The notes under the pieces were generated by a model. The model saw nothing but the letters and a program-made list of their open reading frames with translations, searched no databases and was not told where the DNA came from. A stretch of DNA of 64,000 nucleotides from Streptomyces sp. SID13031. GTDB lineage: Bacteria; Actinomycetota; Actinomycetes; Propionibacteriales; Kribbellaceae. Position numbers and translations under genes: made by a program. The stretch lies in NCBI RefSeq assembly GCF_010548305.1, contig NZ_JAAGLV010000010.1, positions 62,001 through 126,000 of the forward strand, written 5' to 3'. Of the stretch, positions 46,700 through 54,962 are shown one piece after another (position 1 is the stretch's first letter; each line of letters opens with the position of its first letter).

Positions 46700-47698
46700 A
46701 TGAGCACCGAGCGCATCGACCCGCGGGACCCGGCGGCCTTCGACGAGTGGCATCAGGCCATGGTGGCGGCCGCGACGGCCGGCCGGGAGTTCCCTGTCTT
46801 CTGGCCGCTGGAGGAGATGCGGATCTCGGTGACCGCGGAGACGCCGTACTACGAACGGGAGATCTGGGCCGTTCGGGACGACGGCGGGCGGATCGCCGGA
46901 GTGCTCTACGTCGAGCTGCCGCAGAAGGACAACACGAACCTCGCCGCACTGGATCTCGGTGTCGTGCCGGATCGCCGGCGGCAAGGCTTCGGGACCGTGC
47001 TGGCCCGGCTGGGCGAGGAGCGGGTCGCGCATCATGGGCGCACGGTCGTGCAGTGCATGGTGCACAGTCCGCTCGGCGAAGAGACTGCCGGGCGGGCCTT
47101 TGCTCGTGCTCATGGTCTGACCGTGGGCATCTCCGACATGCACCGGATCCTTCAGCTACCGCTCGAGGAGTCGTTCCTGGAGGAGCTGGCCGCTGAGGTC
47201 GCCGAGCATCATCGCGACTATCGGCTGGTCTCTTGGCAGGATCGTTGCCCGGACGACCTGGTGGATGGGTACGCGGCGCTCGAAGGCACCTTCCTGACCG
47301 AGGCGCCGATGGGCGAGCTGGAGGTGGAGGCCGAGGTCTGGGACGCGGCGCGGGTCCGTTTCCGCGAGGAGCAGGCCCGTGCGCAGGGCCGGAACAGCTG
47401 CGTCACCGTCGCGATCGCACCGGACGGCACGCTGGTCGGGCAGACCGAACTGTTCTTCCCCGGCCATGACCAGGTCAACGCGTTCCAGTCGGGGACGCTG
47501 GTGGCGAGGGCTCATCGCGGGCACCGGCTCGGGCTGGCGCTGAAGGCCCGCAACCACCTCGAGCTGCAACGCAGCCACACCGAGCGGCGGATCCTGCACA
47601 CCTGGAACGCCGAGGTGAACACCGCGATGAACGCCGTCAACGAGCGGCTCGGATTCGTTCCGGTCGAGCTGACCGAGGAGTGGCAGCGCAAAATCTGA
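46700..47698 (+). CDS. GNAT acetyltransferase with two GNAT domains
   Basis: 332 residues from the ATG at 46700 (MSTERIDPRDPAAF). Two acetyl-CoA-binding regions are visible: LGVVPDRRRQGFGTVLARLGE (about 95-115) and VARAHRGHRLGLALKARNHLEL (about 268-290). Such tandem GNAT proteins (like mycothiol synthase in layout) are common in actinobacteria; the substrate is unknown. The C-terminal WNAEVNTAMNAVNERLGFVPV is typical of the group. Confidence 0.85.
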   Translation: MSTERIDPRDPAAFDEWHQAMVAAATAGREFPVFWPLEEMRISVTAETPYYEREIWAVRDDGGRIAGVLYVELPQKDNTNLAALDLGVVPDRRRQGFGTVLARLGEERVAHHGRTVVQCMVHSPLGEETAGRAFARAHGLTVGISDMHRILQLPLEESFLEELAAEVAEHHRDYRLVSWQDRCPDDLVDGYAALEGTFLTEAPMGELEVEAEVWDAARVRFREEQARAQGRNSCVTVAIAPDGTLVGQTELFFPGHDQVNAFQSGTLVARAHRGHRLGLALKARNHLELQRSHTERRILHTWNAEVNTAMNAVNERLGFVPVELTEEWQRKI

Positions 47699-48052
47699 AA
47701 ATATTTCCGCCGGTCCCGTTCTGGAATAGTGCGGTAAACGGTGATTTGAAATCTGCGGGGGGAACCCTTCGCAGTGGAGTTGTTGAACGTAAAACCTAAC
47801 CGGCCACGGCTGATCATCCGGTTTGCGGGATGGTTGGGTGTTTGATTTCCGGGGGCAACAAAACGGAGCAGCATCGCTGATCCGGGACCGAAAGAAAAGC
47901 GATCTGGAACACGTCGCCAAGGGTAGCCTAACCGTCACTTTCGGTCCGTAGACCGACCGTGTGATCGTGTCGTATCGTCACGTCATCGCCAGGCCTTGGT
48001 GGGGTCCTGGTGCTCTGAATCCTTTGTGTTCAAGGCGAACTTCGGAGCTCGG
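47699..48052 (+). other. Intergenic region before the biosynthetic cluster
   Basis: 354 bases without a gene and with lower GC than the surroundings. It contains several short inverted repeats, the palindrome at 47941-47956 and a TATCGT -10 candidate at 47973-47978. I could not match it to a riboswitch class. It probably carries the control region of the cluster. Confidence 0.6.
47941..47956. promoter_or_regulatory. Palindrome in the cluster control region
   Basis: TCGGTC-CGTA-GACCGA, 6-bp arms and 4-nt centre, lies 17 nt before the -10 candidate TATCGT (47973-47978), i.e. at the -35 position. This is where a dimeric repressor or activator would bind. Confidence 0.5.
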
Positions 48053-49453
48053 ATGACCATGGACGGTACTGTCGTGGTGCCCGGAACCACTATGGGTGCC
48101 CAATGGGTCGATGATGTGTTGCTGGCCGGTGCGGCGAGTGACATCTGTTTTCGGCTCCCCACTCCAATTGATCGTGGAATGCTGCGCCGGCTGGTTGCCG
48201 AGCGGCAATCCGAATTGACTGCGTCGGGTTTGCGCCCGGGCGGTGCCGCCGCATTGCGTTTACCGCCGTCAATGGCGTTCGTGACGCATTTGCTGGCGGT
48301 CTGGCGGCTCGGTGGGCAGGCGATCCTGCTGGATCACCGGCTGACCGACTACGAGGTACGCCGGGCGGTCGAGCGACTCGTCCCGCAGGTGGTGGTTTCG
48401 CCGGACGGACCGGTCGTGGCCGGCTTGCGCACCTTCGTGGACATCGAGACCGACGTGGCCAGCTACTCGGGCCACCCGGCCAGTACTGCGCACGCCGTCG
48501 TCCAGCTCAGCTCGGGGTCGACCGGGCCGTCGAAGGTGATCGGGCGGACCGCCGAGGACCTGGTCGAGGAGGTCCTGCGATACACGCAGATCGACGGTGT
48601 GCCGTTGCGGGGCGAGCGGATCATCCTGCTGCCGTCGATGGTGCATGTGCTCGGTCTCGTCGGTGGGTTGATGTACGGCCTGCACGCCGGTGTCGTACTG
48701 GTCCCGCCCGCGCGGTTGACCGGTGACGCCATCGTCCAGGCGATCGCGAGTGGTCGCAGCCCGGCGACCGTGCTCGGGGTGCCGTTCCACATCGGGTTGC
48801 TGGCCTCGGTCCAGGAGCCGCCGAAGCTGCCGCAGTTCAAGCGGATGACGACGGGTGGCGAGCTGGTACCGGCGGTGATCTCGGCCGCCTTCGAGGACAA
48901 GTACGGCGTACCGCTGGCCAACATGTACGGGATGACCGAGGTCGGGGTGATCGGGACAGACCTGTTCGGCGCCCATCGCCCGCAGATCCGCCCGGCGCCC
49001 GGGATCGAAGTACGGGCTGTCGACGGTGAGCTGCACATCCGGCGGCCGGAGTCGCCGTACCTGGGCCTGTCCGACCCGAGCCGCTGGGCCGACGGCTGGT
49101 TACGGACCAAGGATGCCGGCGTCGTCGACCCGGAGACCGGCCTCGTGTCGATCAAGGGCCGGCTGGACTCACAGGTCTCGGTGGGCGGGTTGAAGGTCGA
49201 CCTGACCGAGGTCGAGTACACGGTCAACACGCTCCGCGGCGTCGAGGCCGCGGTGGTTGTCCACGACGGTTCGATCACCGCCTATGTCCAGCTGAACGAA
49301 CGCCGCGACGTGGCTCGCATCGAGGCCGACCTGGCTCAACTGCTTGCCTCGTACAAGCGCCCGCGCAGCGTCCGCGTCCTCGATCAGTTGCCCCGGACAA
49401 CCACCGGGAAGCTCGTCCGGGACACCGCAGTACTCCGCAAGGCAGCCCCATGA
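48053..49453 (+). CDS. Adenylate-forming acyl/aryl ligase
   Basis: 466 residues from the ATG at 48053 (MTMDGTVVVPG; GGAG 5 nt upstream). ANL-superfamily motifs: A3 QLSSGSTGPSK at 151-161, A5 NMYGMTEVG, A7/A8 WLRTKDAGVVDPETGLVSIKGRLDSQVSVGGLKVDLTEVE, and A10 LPRTTTGKLVRD with the catalytic Lys. The N-terminal part is short. It would activate a carboxylic acid for transfer to CoA or one of the nearby carrier proteins. It overlaps the antisense phosphopantetheinyl transferase by 70 bp at its 3' end and is the first gene of the cluster. Confidence 0.9.
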   Translation: MTMDGTVVVPGTTMGAQWVDDVLLAGAASDICFRLPTPIDRGMLRRLVAERQSELTASGLRPGGAAALRLPPSMAFVTHLLAVWRLGGQAILLDHRLTDYEVRRAVERLVPQVVVSPDGPVVAGLRTFVDIETDVASYSGHPASTAHAVVQLSSGSTGPSKVIGRTAEDLVEEVLRYTQIDGVPLRGERIILLPSMVHVLGLVGGLMYGLHAGVVLVPPARLTGDAIVQAIASGRSPATVLGVPFHIGLLASVQEPPKLPQFKRMTTGGELVPAVISAAFEDKYGVPLANMYGMTEVGVIGTDLFGAHRPQIRPAPGIEVRAVDGELHIRRPESPYLGLSDPSRWADGWLRTKDAGVVDPETGLVSIKGRLDSQVSVGGLKVDLTEVEYTVNTLRGVEAAVVVHDGSITAYVQLNERRDVARIEADLAQLLASYKRPRSVRVLDQLPRTTTGKLVRDTAVLRKAAP

Positions 49454-50043
49454 TGCTCAGACAAGACCACCCTCGTAGCAGTCGCCGGTACTACGACAGC
49501 CAGCACCGCGTCGGCCCGTACCGGCAGGTGCACCAGAGCGAGGCCGGGCTCGGAGGCGACGATCCCGCCGACCAGACCCCCACTGCTCGCGGGAGCGGTG
49601 GCGGGGAGCGGCATCTCGCGGCTCAGGCCGGCGTTCCGGAGGCCGGTGCCGAGGGCTTTGCCTACCGCTTCCTTTGCCGTCCAGAGGTGCAGGAATGCCT
49701 CGAGTTCTTCGGGCTGACCGGCCAGCCAGGCGAGCTCGGTAGGGGCGAACCAGCGGTGGGCGAGGGCGGTGATGTCCCGGGGGTAGCGGTCCTCGAGGTC
49801 TATGCCGACTGGGCCCGACAGGCTCGCGGCGACCGCGACGAGGTGCCGGCTGTGGCTGAGGCTCACCCAGAGCGGGTCGACGTGGGGACCGCCGGCGGCG
49901 TCGTGGCGCAGTACCGGGGGTTGGTCGAGCAGGGTGCCGGCGAGTTCGAGGAGCAGGGCGTGGGCAGCCGATCGCTGGTCGCGTTCGACGGGGTTCAGCC
50001 AGACGTGCACGGGGGCCAGATCGGTGCCCGGACGCTGATTCAC
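49384..50043 (-). CDS. 4'-phosphopantetheinyl transferase, Sfp type
   Basis: 219 residues. It transfers phosphopantetheine from CoA to carrier proteins. VGIDLEDR holds the metal-binding D82 and E84; WTAKEAVGKALG (121-132) holds the W/KE/K triad. It is encoded on the opposite strand in the gap between the first ligase and the carrier-protein genes, overlapping the ligase 3' end. The GTG at 50043 has no good ribosome site and is only 17 bp from the divergent ACP start, so the true start may be slightly downstream. It presumably activates the two local ACPs. Confidence 0.93.
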   Translation of the reverse strand: MNQRPGTDLAPVHVWLNPVERDQRSAAHALLLELAGTLLDQPPVLRHDAAGGPHVDPLWVSLSHSRHLVAVAASLSGPVGIDLEDRYPRDITALAHRWFAPTELAWLAGQPEELEAFLHLWTAKEAVGKALGTGLRNAGLSREMPLPATAPASSGGLVGGIVASEPGLALVHLPVRADAVLAVVVPATATRVVLSEHHGAALRSTAVSRTSFPVVVRGN

Positions 50044-50060
50044 AGGAAGAAGGTATCCCG

Positions 50061-50315
50061 ATGAGGGAAGAGGTTCGCGAGTTCGTCCTCGCGCAACTGC
50101 AGGACATGAACTACGACGTCGAGGGCATCGACGACGAGACCACGCTCGGCCCGGCCGGGGTCGACCTGGAGTCGCTGGCGCTGGCCGACCTGTCGGTGCG
50201 GGTCGAGGACAAGTTCGGCGTCCGGTTCTCCGACGACGAGTCCGAGGAGCTGGCTTTGATGACCGTCGGCGAGTTCACCTCCGCGGTGGCCGGCCGGGTA
50301 GCGCAGCAGGTCTGA
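50061..50315 (+). CDS. Acyl carrier protein 1
   Basis: 84 residues, four-helix carrier protein. The phosphopantetheine site is S38 in GVDLESLALADL, a DLES variant of the usual GxDS(L). Acidic surface as expected. AAGAAGG lies 8 nt before the ATG. The stop overlaps the second ACP start by one base. It would hold the starter or growing chain for the adjacent ketosynthases. Confidence 0.92.
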   Translation: MREEVREFVLAQLQDMNYDVEGIDDETTLGPAGVDLESLALADLSVRVEDKFGVRFSDDESEELALMTVGEFTSAVAGRVAQQV

Positions 50316-50566
50316 TGCCAAGCTCCGGGCCCCCCTCATCGCTCCCCCCTCCCGGAAGAGCAGAAGTCGTCGACTGGCTCGCAGCGCTGGGTGATCGTGG
50401 TCCCGGTGAGGTCCGGGAACGGATCGACTCGATGGAGCTCGCCTGGCTCGTACATCAGGTCGAGCAGCGCTACGAGCTGGAGCTCGACGACGATCAGCTG
50501 GACCGGATCAAGACCATCGACGACGCCGTATTCGTGCTCGCGGAAGCGTTGAAGAGCCATGTCTGA
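50315..50566 (+). CDS. Acyl carrier protein 2
   Basis: 83 residues. A Pro/Ser-rich N-terminus of about 14 residues precedes the carrier fold; the prosthetic-group Ser is S39 in RIDSMELAWLVHQVE. Sequence differs strongly from ACP1, so the two probably carry different acyl groups (for example starter and extender). It overlaps ACP1 by 1 bp and the ketosynthase by 8 bp. Confidence 0.9.
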   Translation: MPSSGPPSSLPPPGRAEVVDWLAALGDRGPGEVRERIDSMELAWLVHQVEQRYELELDDDQLDRIKTIDDAVFVLAEALKSHV

Positions 50567-51587
50567 TCCCGTTTCCATCACCGGGTTCTCCGTCCTGAGC
50601 GCGCTCGGCCGTGGTGCCGAGGCGCAACTGGCCGCGGCGCTTCCCGGCGCCGCGGCGTTCGGCGAGGTCCGGCGGTTCGACACCTCGAACCGCCGGGTGA
50701 CCCGCGCGGCGACGGCCCTCGACGCCCGCTCGCTGGAGGAGGAGCTGCACGACGCGGTCATCGACGCCTGCGCCGACGCCGGTCTCACTCCGGCCCAGCG
50801 TGCGACGACGCCGTTGTTCCTCGCGGTCCACGGCCGTTCCGGTGTCCGTGCCCTGGCCACCAGAGCGGCGAAGATCTACACCAGCGCGTGCGTCTCAGCC
50901 AGTACTGCGGTCGCTGACGCGGCGGCGCTGATCCGCTACGGCTACGCGGAGCGCATCGTCGTGGCAGCCGGCTATCTGGTCGAGCCCGACCAGTTCGCCT
51001 TGTTCGACGCGGGCCGGGCGTTGTCCGACGACAGCACGGTCCGCCCGTTCAGCCTGGATCGCCGAGGGCTCCTGCTCGGGGACGCCGTCGTGGCGGTCGT
51101 TCTGCAAAAGGGCGAGGGGCAGGCCGAGATCGCCGGCTGGGGACGAGCCGGCGACGCGTACCACCCCTGTCAGCCGGCCCCGGACGGCGCAGGGCTGGCG
51201 GCGGCGATCGAGGCCGCGTTGCGCAAGGCCGAGCTGCCCGCCGGTGTCGTCGGCTACATCAACGCGAACGCCACCGGCACGACCATGAGCGACGCGTCGG
51301 AGGCGGCCGCGATTCGATCCGTGTTCCCGGCCGACGTGCCGGTCAGCTCGACGAAGGCGGTGCACGGCCACGCCCTGGAGGCGTCCGGCCTGCTGGAGCT
51401 GGTGATGACGGTACTGGCGTTGCGCGCCGGGAAGCTCCCCGTCAACGCCGGCTTCACCACCGCCGATCCGAGCTGCCCGCTGGACCTGATCCTCGACGCT
51501 CCCCGGCCGGCGACAGCGCAGTACGGGCTGACGCTGAACGCTGCCTTCGGGGGCGCCAACACGGCCTTGCTGGTGCGTGCTGGATGA
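50559..51587 (+). CDS. Atypical beta-ketoacyl synthase, His replaced by Asn
   Basis: 342 residues, shorter than a normal KAS II (~410). The nucleophile is present: C111 in YTSACVSASTA. The second region normally reading NAHGTGT is NANATGT, so the first catalytic His is N237. The second His, H271 in KAVHGHALEASG, and Lys K266 are kept. This is neither a standard KS (C-H-H) nor a chain-length factor (no Cys). It may condense without normal decarboxylation, or transfer acyl groups. Its stop overlaps the next gene by 4 bp. Confidence 0.88.
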   Translation: MSDPVSITGFSVLSALGRGAEAQLAAALPGAAAFGEVRRFDTSNRRVTRAATALDARSLEEELHDAVIDACADAGLTPAQRATTPLFLAVHGRSGVRALATRAAKIYTSACVSASTAVADAAALIRYGYAERIVVAAGYLVEPDQFALFDAGRALSDDSTVRPFSLDRRGLLLGDAVVAVVLQKGEGQAEIAGWGRAGDAYHPCQPAPDGAGLAAAIEAALRKAELPAGVVGYINANATGTTMSDASEAAAIRSVFPADVPVSSTKAVHGHALEASGLLELVMTVLALRAGKLPVNAGFTTADPSCPLDLILDAPRPATAQYGLTLNAAFGGANTALLVRAG

Positions 51588-52111
51588 ACAACCTGGTCGA
51601 GATTCCCGAACTCCGTGTGATCACGGACAGTCACTGGCCGCAGCCGGGTGACGACGCGCTGGTAGGTCCACCGGCGCTGCCCGGTTTCATCGGGTCGACG
51701 TTCAGCCCGCTGGTCGCCGTCGTGGCCGATCGTTGCCTGCAGTCCCTGTACGGCGAGGTCGCCGCGAAACAAGGCGAAAAGGTCGGCATCGTGCTGGTCA
51801 GCCGGACCGGTGACCGGGTCGCGGCCGAACATGTCCGGCAAGCAGTTGCCGACGGCAAGCGAGTCGGACCGCTGCACTTCTTCCAGTCGGTCCCGAACAG
51901 CGTGGCTGGGTACGTCGCCGCGCGCTGGGGGCTGCACGGACCCGTCGTCTGCCTCAATCCGCCGGGCGACCCGAGGCAGGCGGGGTTCGACCAGGCCGCA
52001 CTGCTGATCGCCGACGGGGACGCGGACCAGGTGCTGATCGTGCTCGTCGAACAGGCAAGTCAGGGCGACACCGCCGTCGCCCTGTTGGTGAGTGGGGGAG
52101 ATCCGTTGTGA
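51584..52111 (+). CDS. Short ketosynthase-like protein
   Basis: 175 residues, similar to the N-terminal half of a ketosynthase in the style of the Ketoacyl-synt_2 family known from aryl polyene clusters (FFQSVPNSVAGYVAARWGLHGPVVCL, about 105-130, then ADGDADQVLIVLVEQAS). It has no second half, so no catalytic His residues, and the single Cys in PVVCLNPPG is not in the usual motif. It is probably a partner subunit of one of the two ketosynthases. ATGA overlap on the left and GTGA on the right. Confidence 0.75.
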   Translation: MNNLVEIPELRVITDSHWPQPGDDALVGPPALPGFIGSTFSPLVAVVADRCLQSLYGEVAAKQGEKVGIVLVSRTGDRVAAEHVRQAVADGKRVGPLHFFQSVPNSVAGYVAARWGLHGPVVCLNPPGDPRQAGFDQAALLIADGDADQVLIVLVEQASQGDTAVALLVSGGDPL

Positions 52112-53706
52112 AGAGTCTGAGAGCGCAGTTGGCAGCCGATCCGGCCATCGGTGCAGGCAACGTGCTGGCGACGGTGATCGCGCATGGCGCCGACCTGAGC
52201 GGACCCGGGTTGAGCTTCGATACCGCCGTCGACCACTTCCCGGCCGAACACCCGCTCACGCTCGGCGAGCTGGACGAGCGGGTGCAGGCGCGGACGGCGT
52301 GGTTGCACGACCGGGGGATCGGGCGGCGGGACGTGGTGGCGATCTGGGCCACCGATGCCGCCGACATCGTGCTGAGCTTCCTGGCGCTGACCCGGATCGG
52401 GGCGATCCCCGCGTTGCTGAACGGGAAGATGGCGCCGGCGATCGCGGAGGAGTACATCCGCCGGCTGCGGGTGACCGGCGTCCTGGCCGACGAGGCGCAC
52501 AAGGAGTTGTTGCGCGAGGCATCGATCCTGGGTGAGCCGGTGGAGCTCGGTACGGGTGATCCGGCGAAGGCGCCGGCGCAGTACCGGCATCACCAGGACG
52601 ACCCGATCGTGATCACCCACACCTCCGGTACGACCGGGGTGCCCAAGGCCGTCCTGCACACCCACAAGACGCTGTACGCCGCGCTGAAGCACCTGCTCAC
52701 GATGCCGCAGTCGCAGGGCACCGACAGGATCCTGAACGCGTTGCCGATCCCGCACACGGCGACGATCCTGATGGTCAACCAGGTCCTCGGCAACCGCGCC
52801 GAGATGCTGCTGCTGTCCAGCCAGGACGCGTCGACGGTACTGCGCCAGATCGAACGCTGGAAGCCGCACGGGGTCTACGGATTCGCCGTGACGTGGGCCG
52901 GGCTGGCGCGTGAGGACCTGAGCGCGCACGACCTCGACTCGGTCCGGATGTGGTTCAACACCGGCGACTGCGCGCACGAGCCGCACATCCGCAAACTCGT
53001 CGCCGTCGGCACCCGCGAGACCGTCACCCGGGAGGGGCGCAGAACCGTCCCGGGTTCCCACTTCGTCGACGGGCTCGGGTCGAGCGAGATGGGCCACAAC
53101 GGCTTCCACATCACCCACACGATCGACAGCGACCACTACGGGCGCTGCATCGGCAAGCCGTACCAGTTCGCCGAGGCGACCGTGCTCGACTCGACCGGCG
53201 AAGAGCTCCCACCCGGCAAGGCCGGGCTGCTCGGCTTCCGCTCGCCGACGGTGTCGCCGGGGTACTGGAACGACTCGGTCAACACCTACAAGTTCCGCCT
53301 GAACGGCTGGTTCCTCACCGGCGATCTCGTCTACCGCGACGAGACCGGCCACTACTTCCACCTGGACCGGGTCCCCGATGCCGTTGCCGGCTTCAACGGT
53401 CCTCAGCTCTACACCTCGATGTCCGAGGAGCGTATCCTCGCCGCCCTCCCCGAGGTCCAGGACTGCACGGTGATCATCGTGCAGGAGAACGACCGGTTCC
53501 TCACCGACGTGCTGCTGGAGCTGCCCGCGAACGCCGAACCCATTGCGGATCGGGACGAACGGATCCTCGCGGCGCTGGGCAAAGAGGTCGCGGCGACGCT
53601 GCGCCGGATCACCGTCGTCGACGATGCCGACGTGCCGGTGACGGTGACCGGCAAGGTCCGGAAGGTCGCCCTCCGGCAGGAACGCTTGTCCGAGGTGTCG
53701 TCATGA
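52108..53706 (+). CDS. Adenylate-forming acyl-CoA/ACP ligase
   Basis: 532 residues. A3 is THTSGTTGVPK at 170-180, the A5 region is GLGSSEMGHNG, and A10 is PVTVTGKVRKVAL with the catalytic Lys. The A7 region reads DRVPDAVAGFNG, unlike the usual GRxDD-IK, so the hinge may be modified. It likely activates a second acid for the pathway. GTG start overlapping the short KS-like gene; ATGA overlap with the next ketosynthase. Confidence 0.92.
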   Translation: MKSLRAQLAADPAIGAGNVLATVIAHGADLSGPGLSFDTAVDHFPAEHPLTLGELDERVQARTAWLHDRGIGRRDVVAIWATDAADIVLSFLALTRIGAIPALLNGKMAPAIAEEYIRRLRVTGVLADEAHKELLREASILGEPVELGTGDPAKAPAQYRHHQDDPIVITHTSGTTGVPKAVLHTHKTLYAALKHLLTMPQSQGTDRILNALPIPHTATILMVNQVLGNRAEMLLLSSQDASTVLRQIERWKPHGVYGFAVTWAGLAREDLSAHDLDSVRMWFNTGDCAHEPHIRKLVAVGTRETVTREGRRTVPGSHFVDGLGSSEMGHNGFHITHTIDSDHYGRCIGKPYQFAEATVLDSTGEELPPGKAGLLGFRSPTVSPGYWNDSVNTYKFRLNGWFLTGDLVYRDETGHYFHLDRVPDAVAGFNGPQLYTSMSEERILAALPEVQDCTVIIVQENDRFLTDVLLELPANAEPIADRDERILAALGKEVAATLRRITVVDDADVPVTVTGKVRKVALRQERLSEVSS

Positions 53707-54962
53707 CCGCCGTGACGATCACGGGCATGGGGTTGCTCACGCCCGTGGGGCGGGGTGTGACCGAGGTGTTCGGTGCCTTGCTGCAAGGGAAGTCGGGGAT
53801 CAGCCGGCCGCCGGCGGATCATCCGGTGGCCAACTCTGTCGAGCTCGCCGGCTTCCTGCCGCCGTTCGACGCCGGGAAGATCGCGAGTGGGCCGGACGGC
53901 AAGGTGATGGATCGCACCGTGATCCTCGCCCAGGTGACGGCGGCGGAGGCCTTGGCCGATGCCGGCCTGGTCGTCGGCGAGAACGTCGAGCCCGAGCGGA
54001 TCGGCGTGATCATCGGCGGCGTGGGTGGGATGGCGACGCTGGAGACCCAGGTGCTGGCCAGGGCCGAACGCGGCCGGGCAGCGGTCAGTCCGTACCTGCT
54101 GACCGGGATTCTGCCGAACATGCCGGCCGCGAGGGTGGCGATCCGCTTCGGGATCCGCGGCTACACCTCATCAGTCGGTACGGCGTGTGCCTCCGGCGCG
54201 CAGGCGATTGCCGACGGAGTACGGCTGATCCGCAGCGGTGAGGTGGATGTGGTGATCTGCGGGGCCAGCGAGGCGCCGCTGTTCCCGACGTTCGCCGAGA
54301 CCTTCGCCAACGCCCGGGCGCTGGCCCGCAACTGGGACGACCCGACCGAGGCGAGCCGGCCGTTCGACCTGCGCAGGAACGGGTTCGTGCTCTCCGAGGG
54401 CGCCGCGTTGCTGGTACTCGAGAGCGCTGAACACGCTTCAAGACGAGGCGCCGGCGGGTACGCCGATGTCGTCGGGTACGGCGTGAATGCGGATGCACAT
54501 CACCCGACAGCGCCTCGCCCGGATGGTACCGGTGCAGCGGCCTGCATGCGGCTGGCGTTTGCCAGTGGCAACGTCTTGCCCGAGCAGGTCGGCTACGTCA
54601 ACGCGCACGGCACCAGCACGAAGCTCGGTGACGTCGCCGAGTCGGTCGCGATCGGCCTTGCGTTCAAGGGATCCAGCCCGGCGGTGAGCTCCACCAAGGC
54701 GCTCACCGGACACATGCTCGGTACTTCGGGCGTGGTCGAGGCCGCCGCCAGTGCGATGGCGGTCAACACCGGGTTGCTGCCACCGACGTACAACCTCGAA
54801 GACCCCGATCCGGCCTGTCCGCTGGATCACGTCCGCAAGGAGCCGCGCGAGGCGCGCCCGCAGTACGCCCTGTCGAACTCGTTCGGCTTCGGCGGCCAGA
54901 ACGTCAGCCTGCTGTTCGGCCCTCCGAGCACGCAGATCAAGAGTGAGGGAGAGGTCTGGTGA
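53703..54962 (+). CDS. Beta-ketoacyl synthase, complete (FabF type)
   Basis: 419 residues from the ATG at 53703. All catalytic residues are in place: C162 in GTACASGAQA, H302 in VNAHGTSTKLGD and H337 in TKALTGHMLGTSG. The start MTAVTITGMGLLTPVG and the C-terminal ALSNSFGFGGQNVSLLF are typical. It should carry out decarboxylative condensation on ACP-bound substrates. No ketoreductase or dehydratase is encoded nearby, so beta-keto groups may persist or cyclise. Confidence 0.95.
   Translation: MTAVTITGMGLLTPVGRGVTEVFGALLQGKSGISRPPADHPVANSVELAGFLPPFDAGKIASGPDGKVMDRTVILAQVTAAEALADAGLVVGENVEPERIGVIIGGVGGMATLETQVLARAERGRAAVSPYLLTGILPNMPAARVAIRFGIRGYTSSVGTACASGAQAIADGVRLIRSGEVDVVICGASEAPLFPTFAETFANARALARNWDDPTEASRPFDLRRNGFVLSEGAALLVLESAEHASRRGAGGYADVVGYGVNADAHHPTAPRPDGTGAAACMRLAFASGNVLPEQVGYVNAHGTSTKLGDVAESVAIGLAFKGSSPAVSSTKALTGHMLGTSGVVEAAASAMAVNTGLLPPTYNLEDPDPACPLDHVRKEPREARPQYALSNSFGFGGQNVSLLFGPPSTQIKSEGEVW

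Noticed and set aside
47720-47940. A ydaO-type or other riboswitch in the region before the cluster.
   Set aside because: A GGGGGAACCC and some stems are present, but the conserved core of known classes could not be placed.
47881-47940. GGAAC-CGTC ECF promoter before the cluster.
   Set aside because: GGAAC and CGTC are 22 nt apart, too far for an ECF promoter.
52950-54962. Long form of the second ketosynthase starting inside the ligase.
   Set aside because: The first 251 codons are Arg/Ala/Pro-rich shadow sequence; KAS homology starts at the ATG at 53703.
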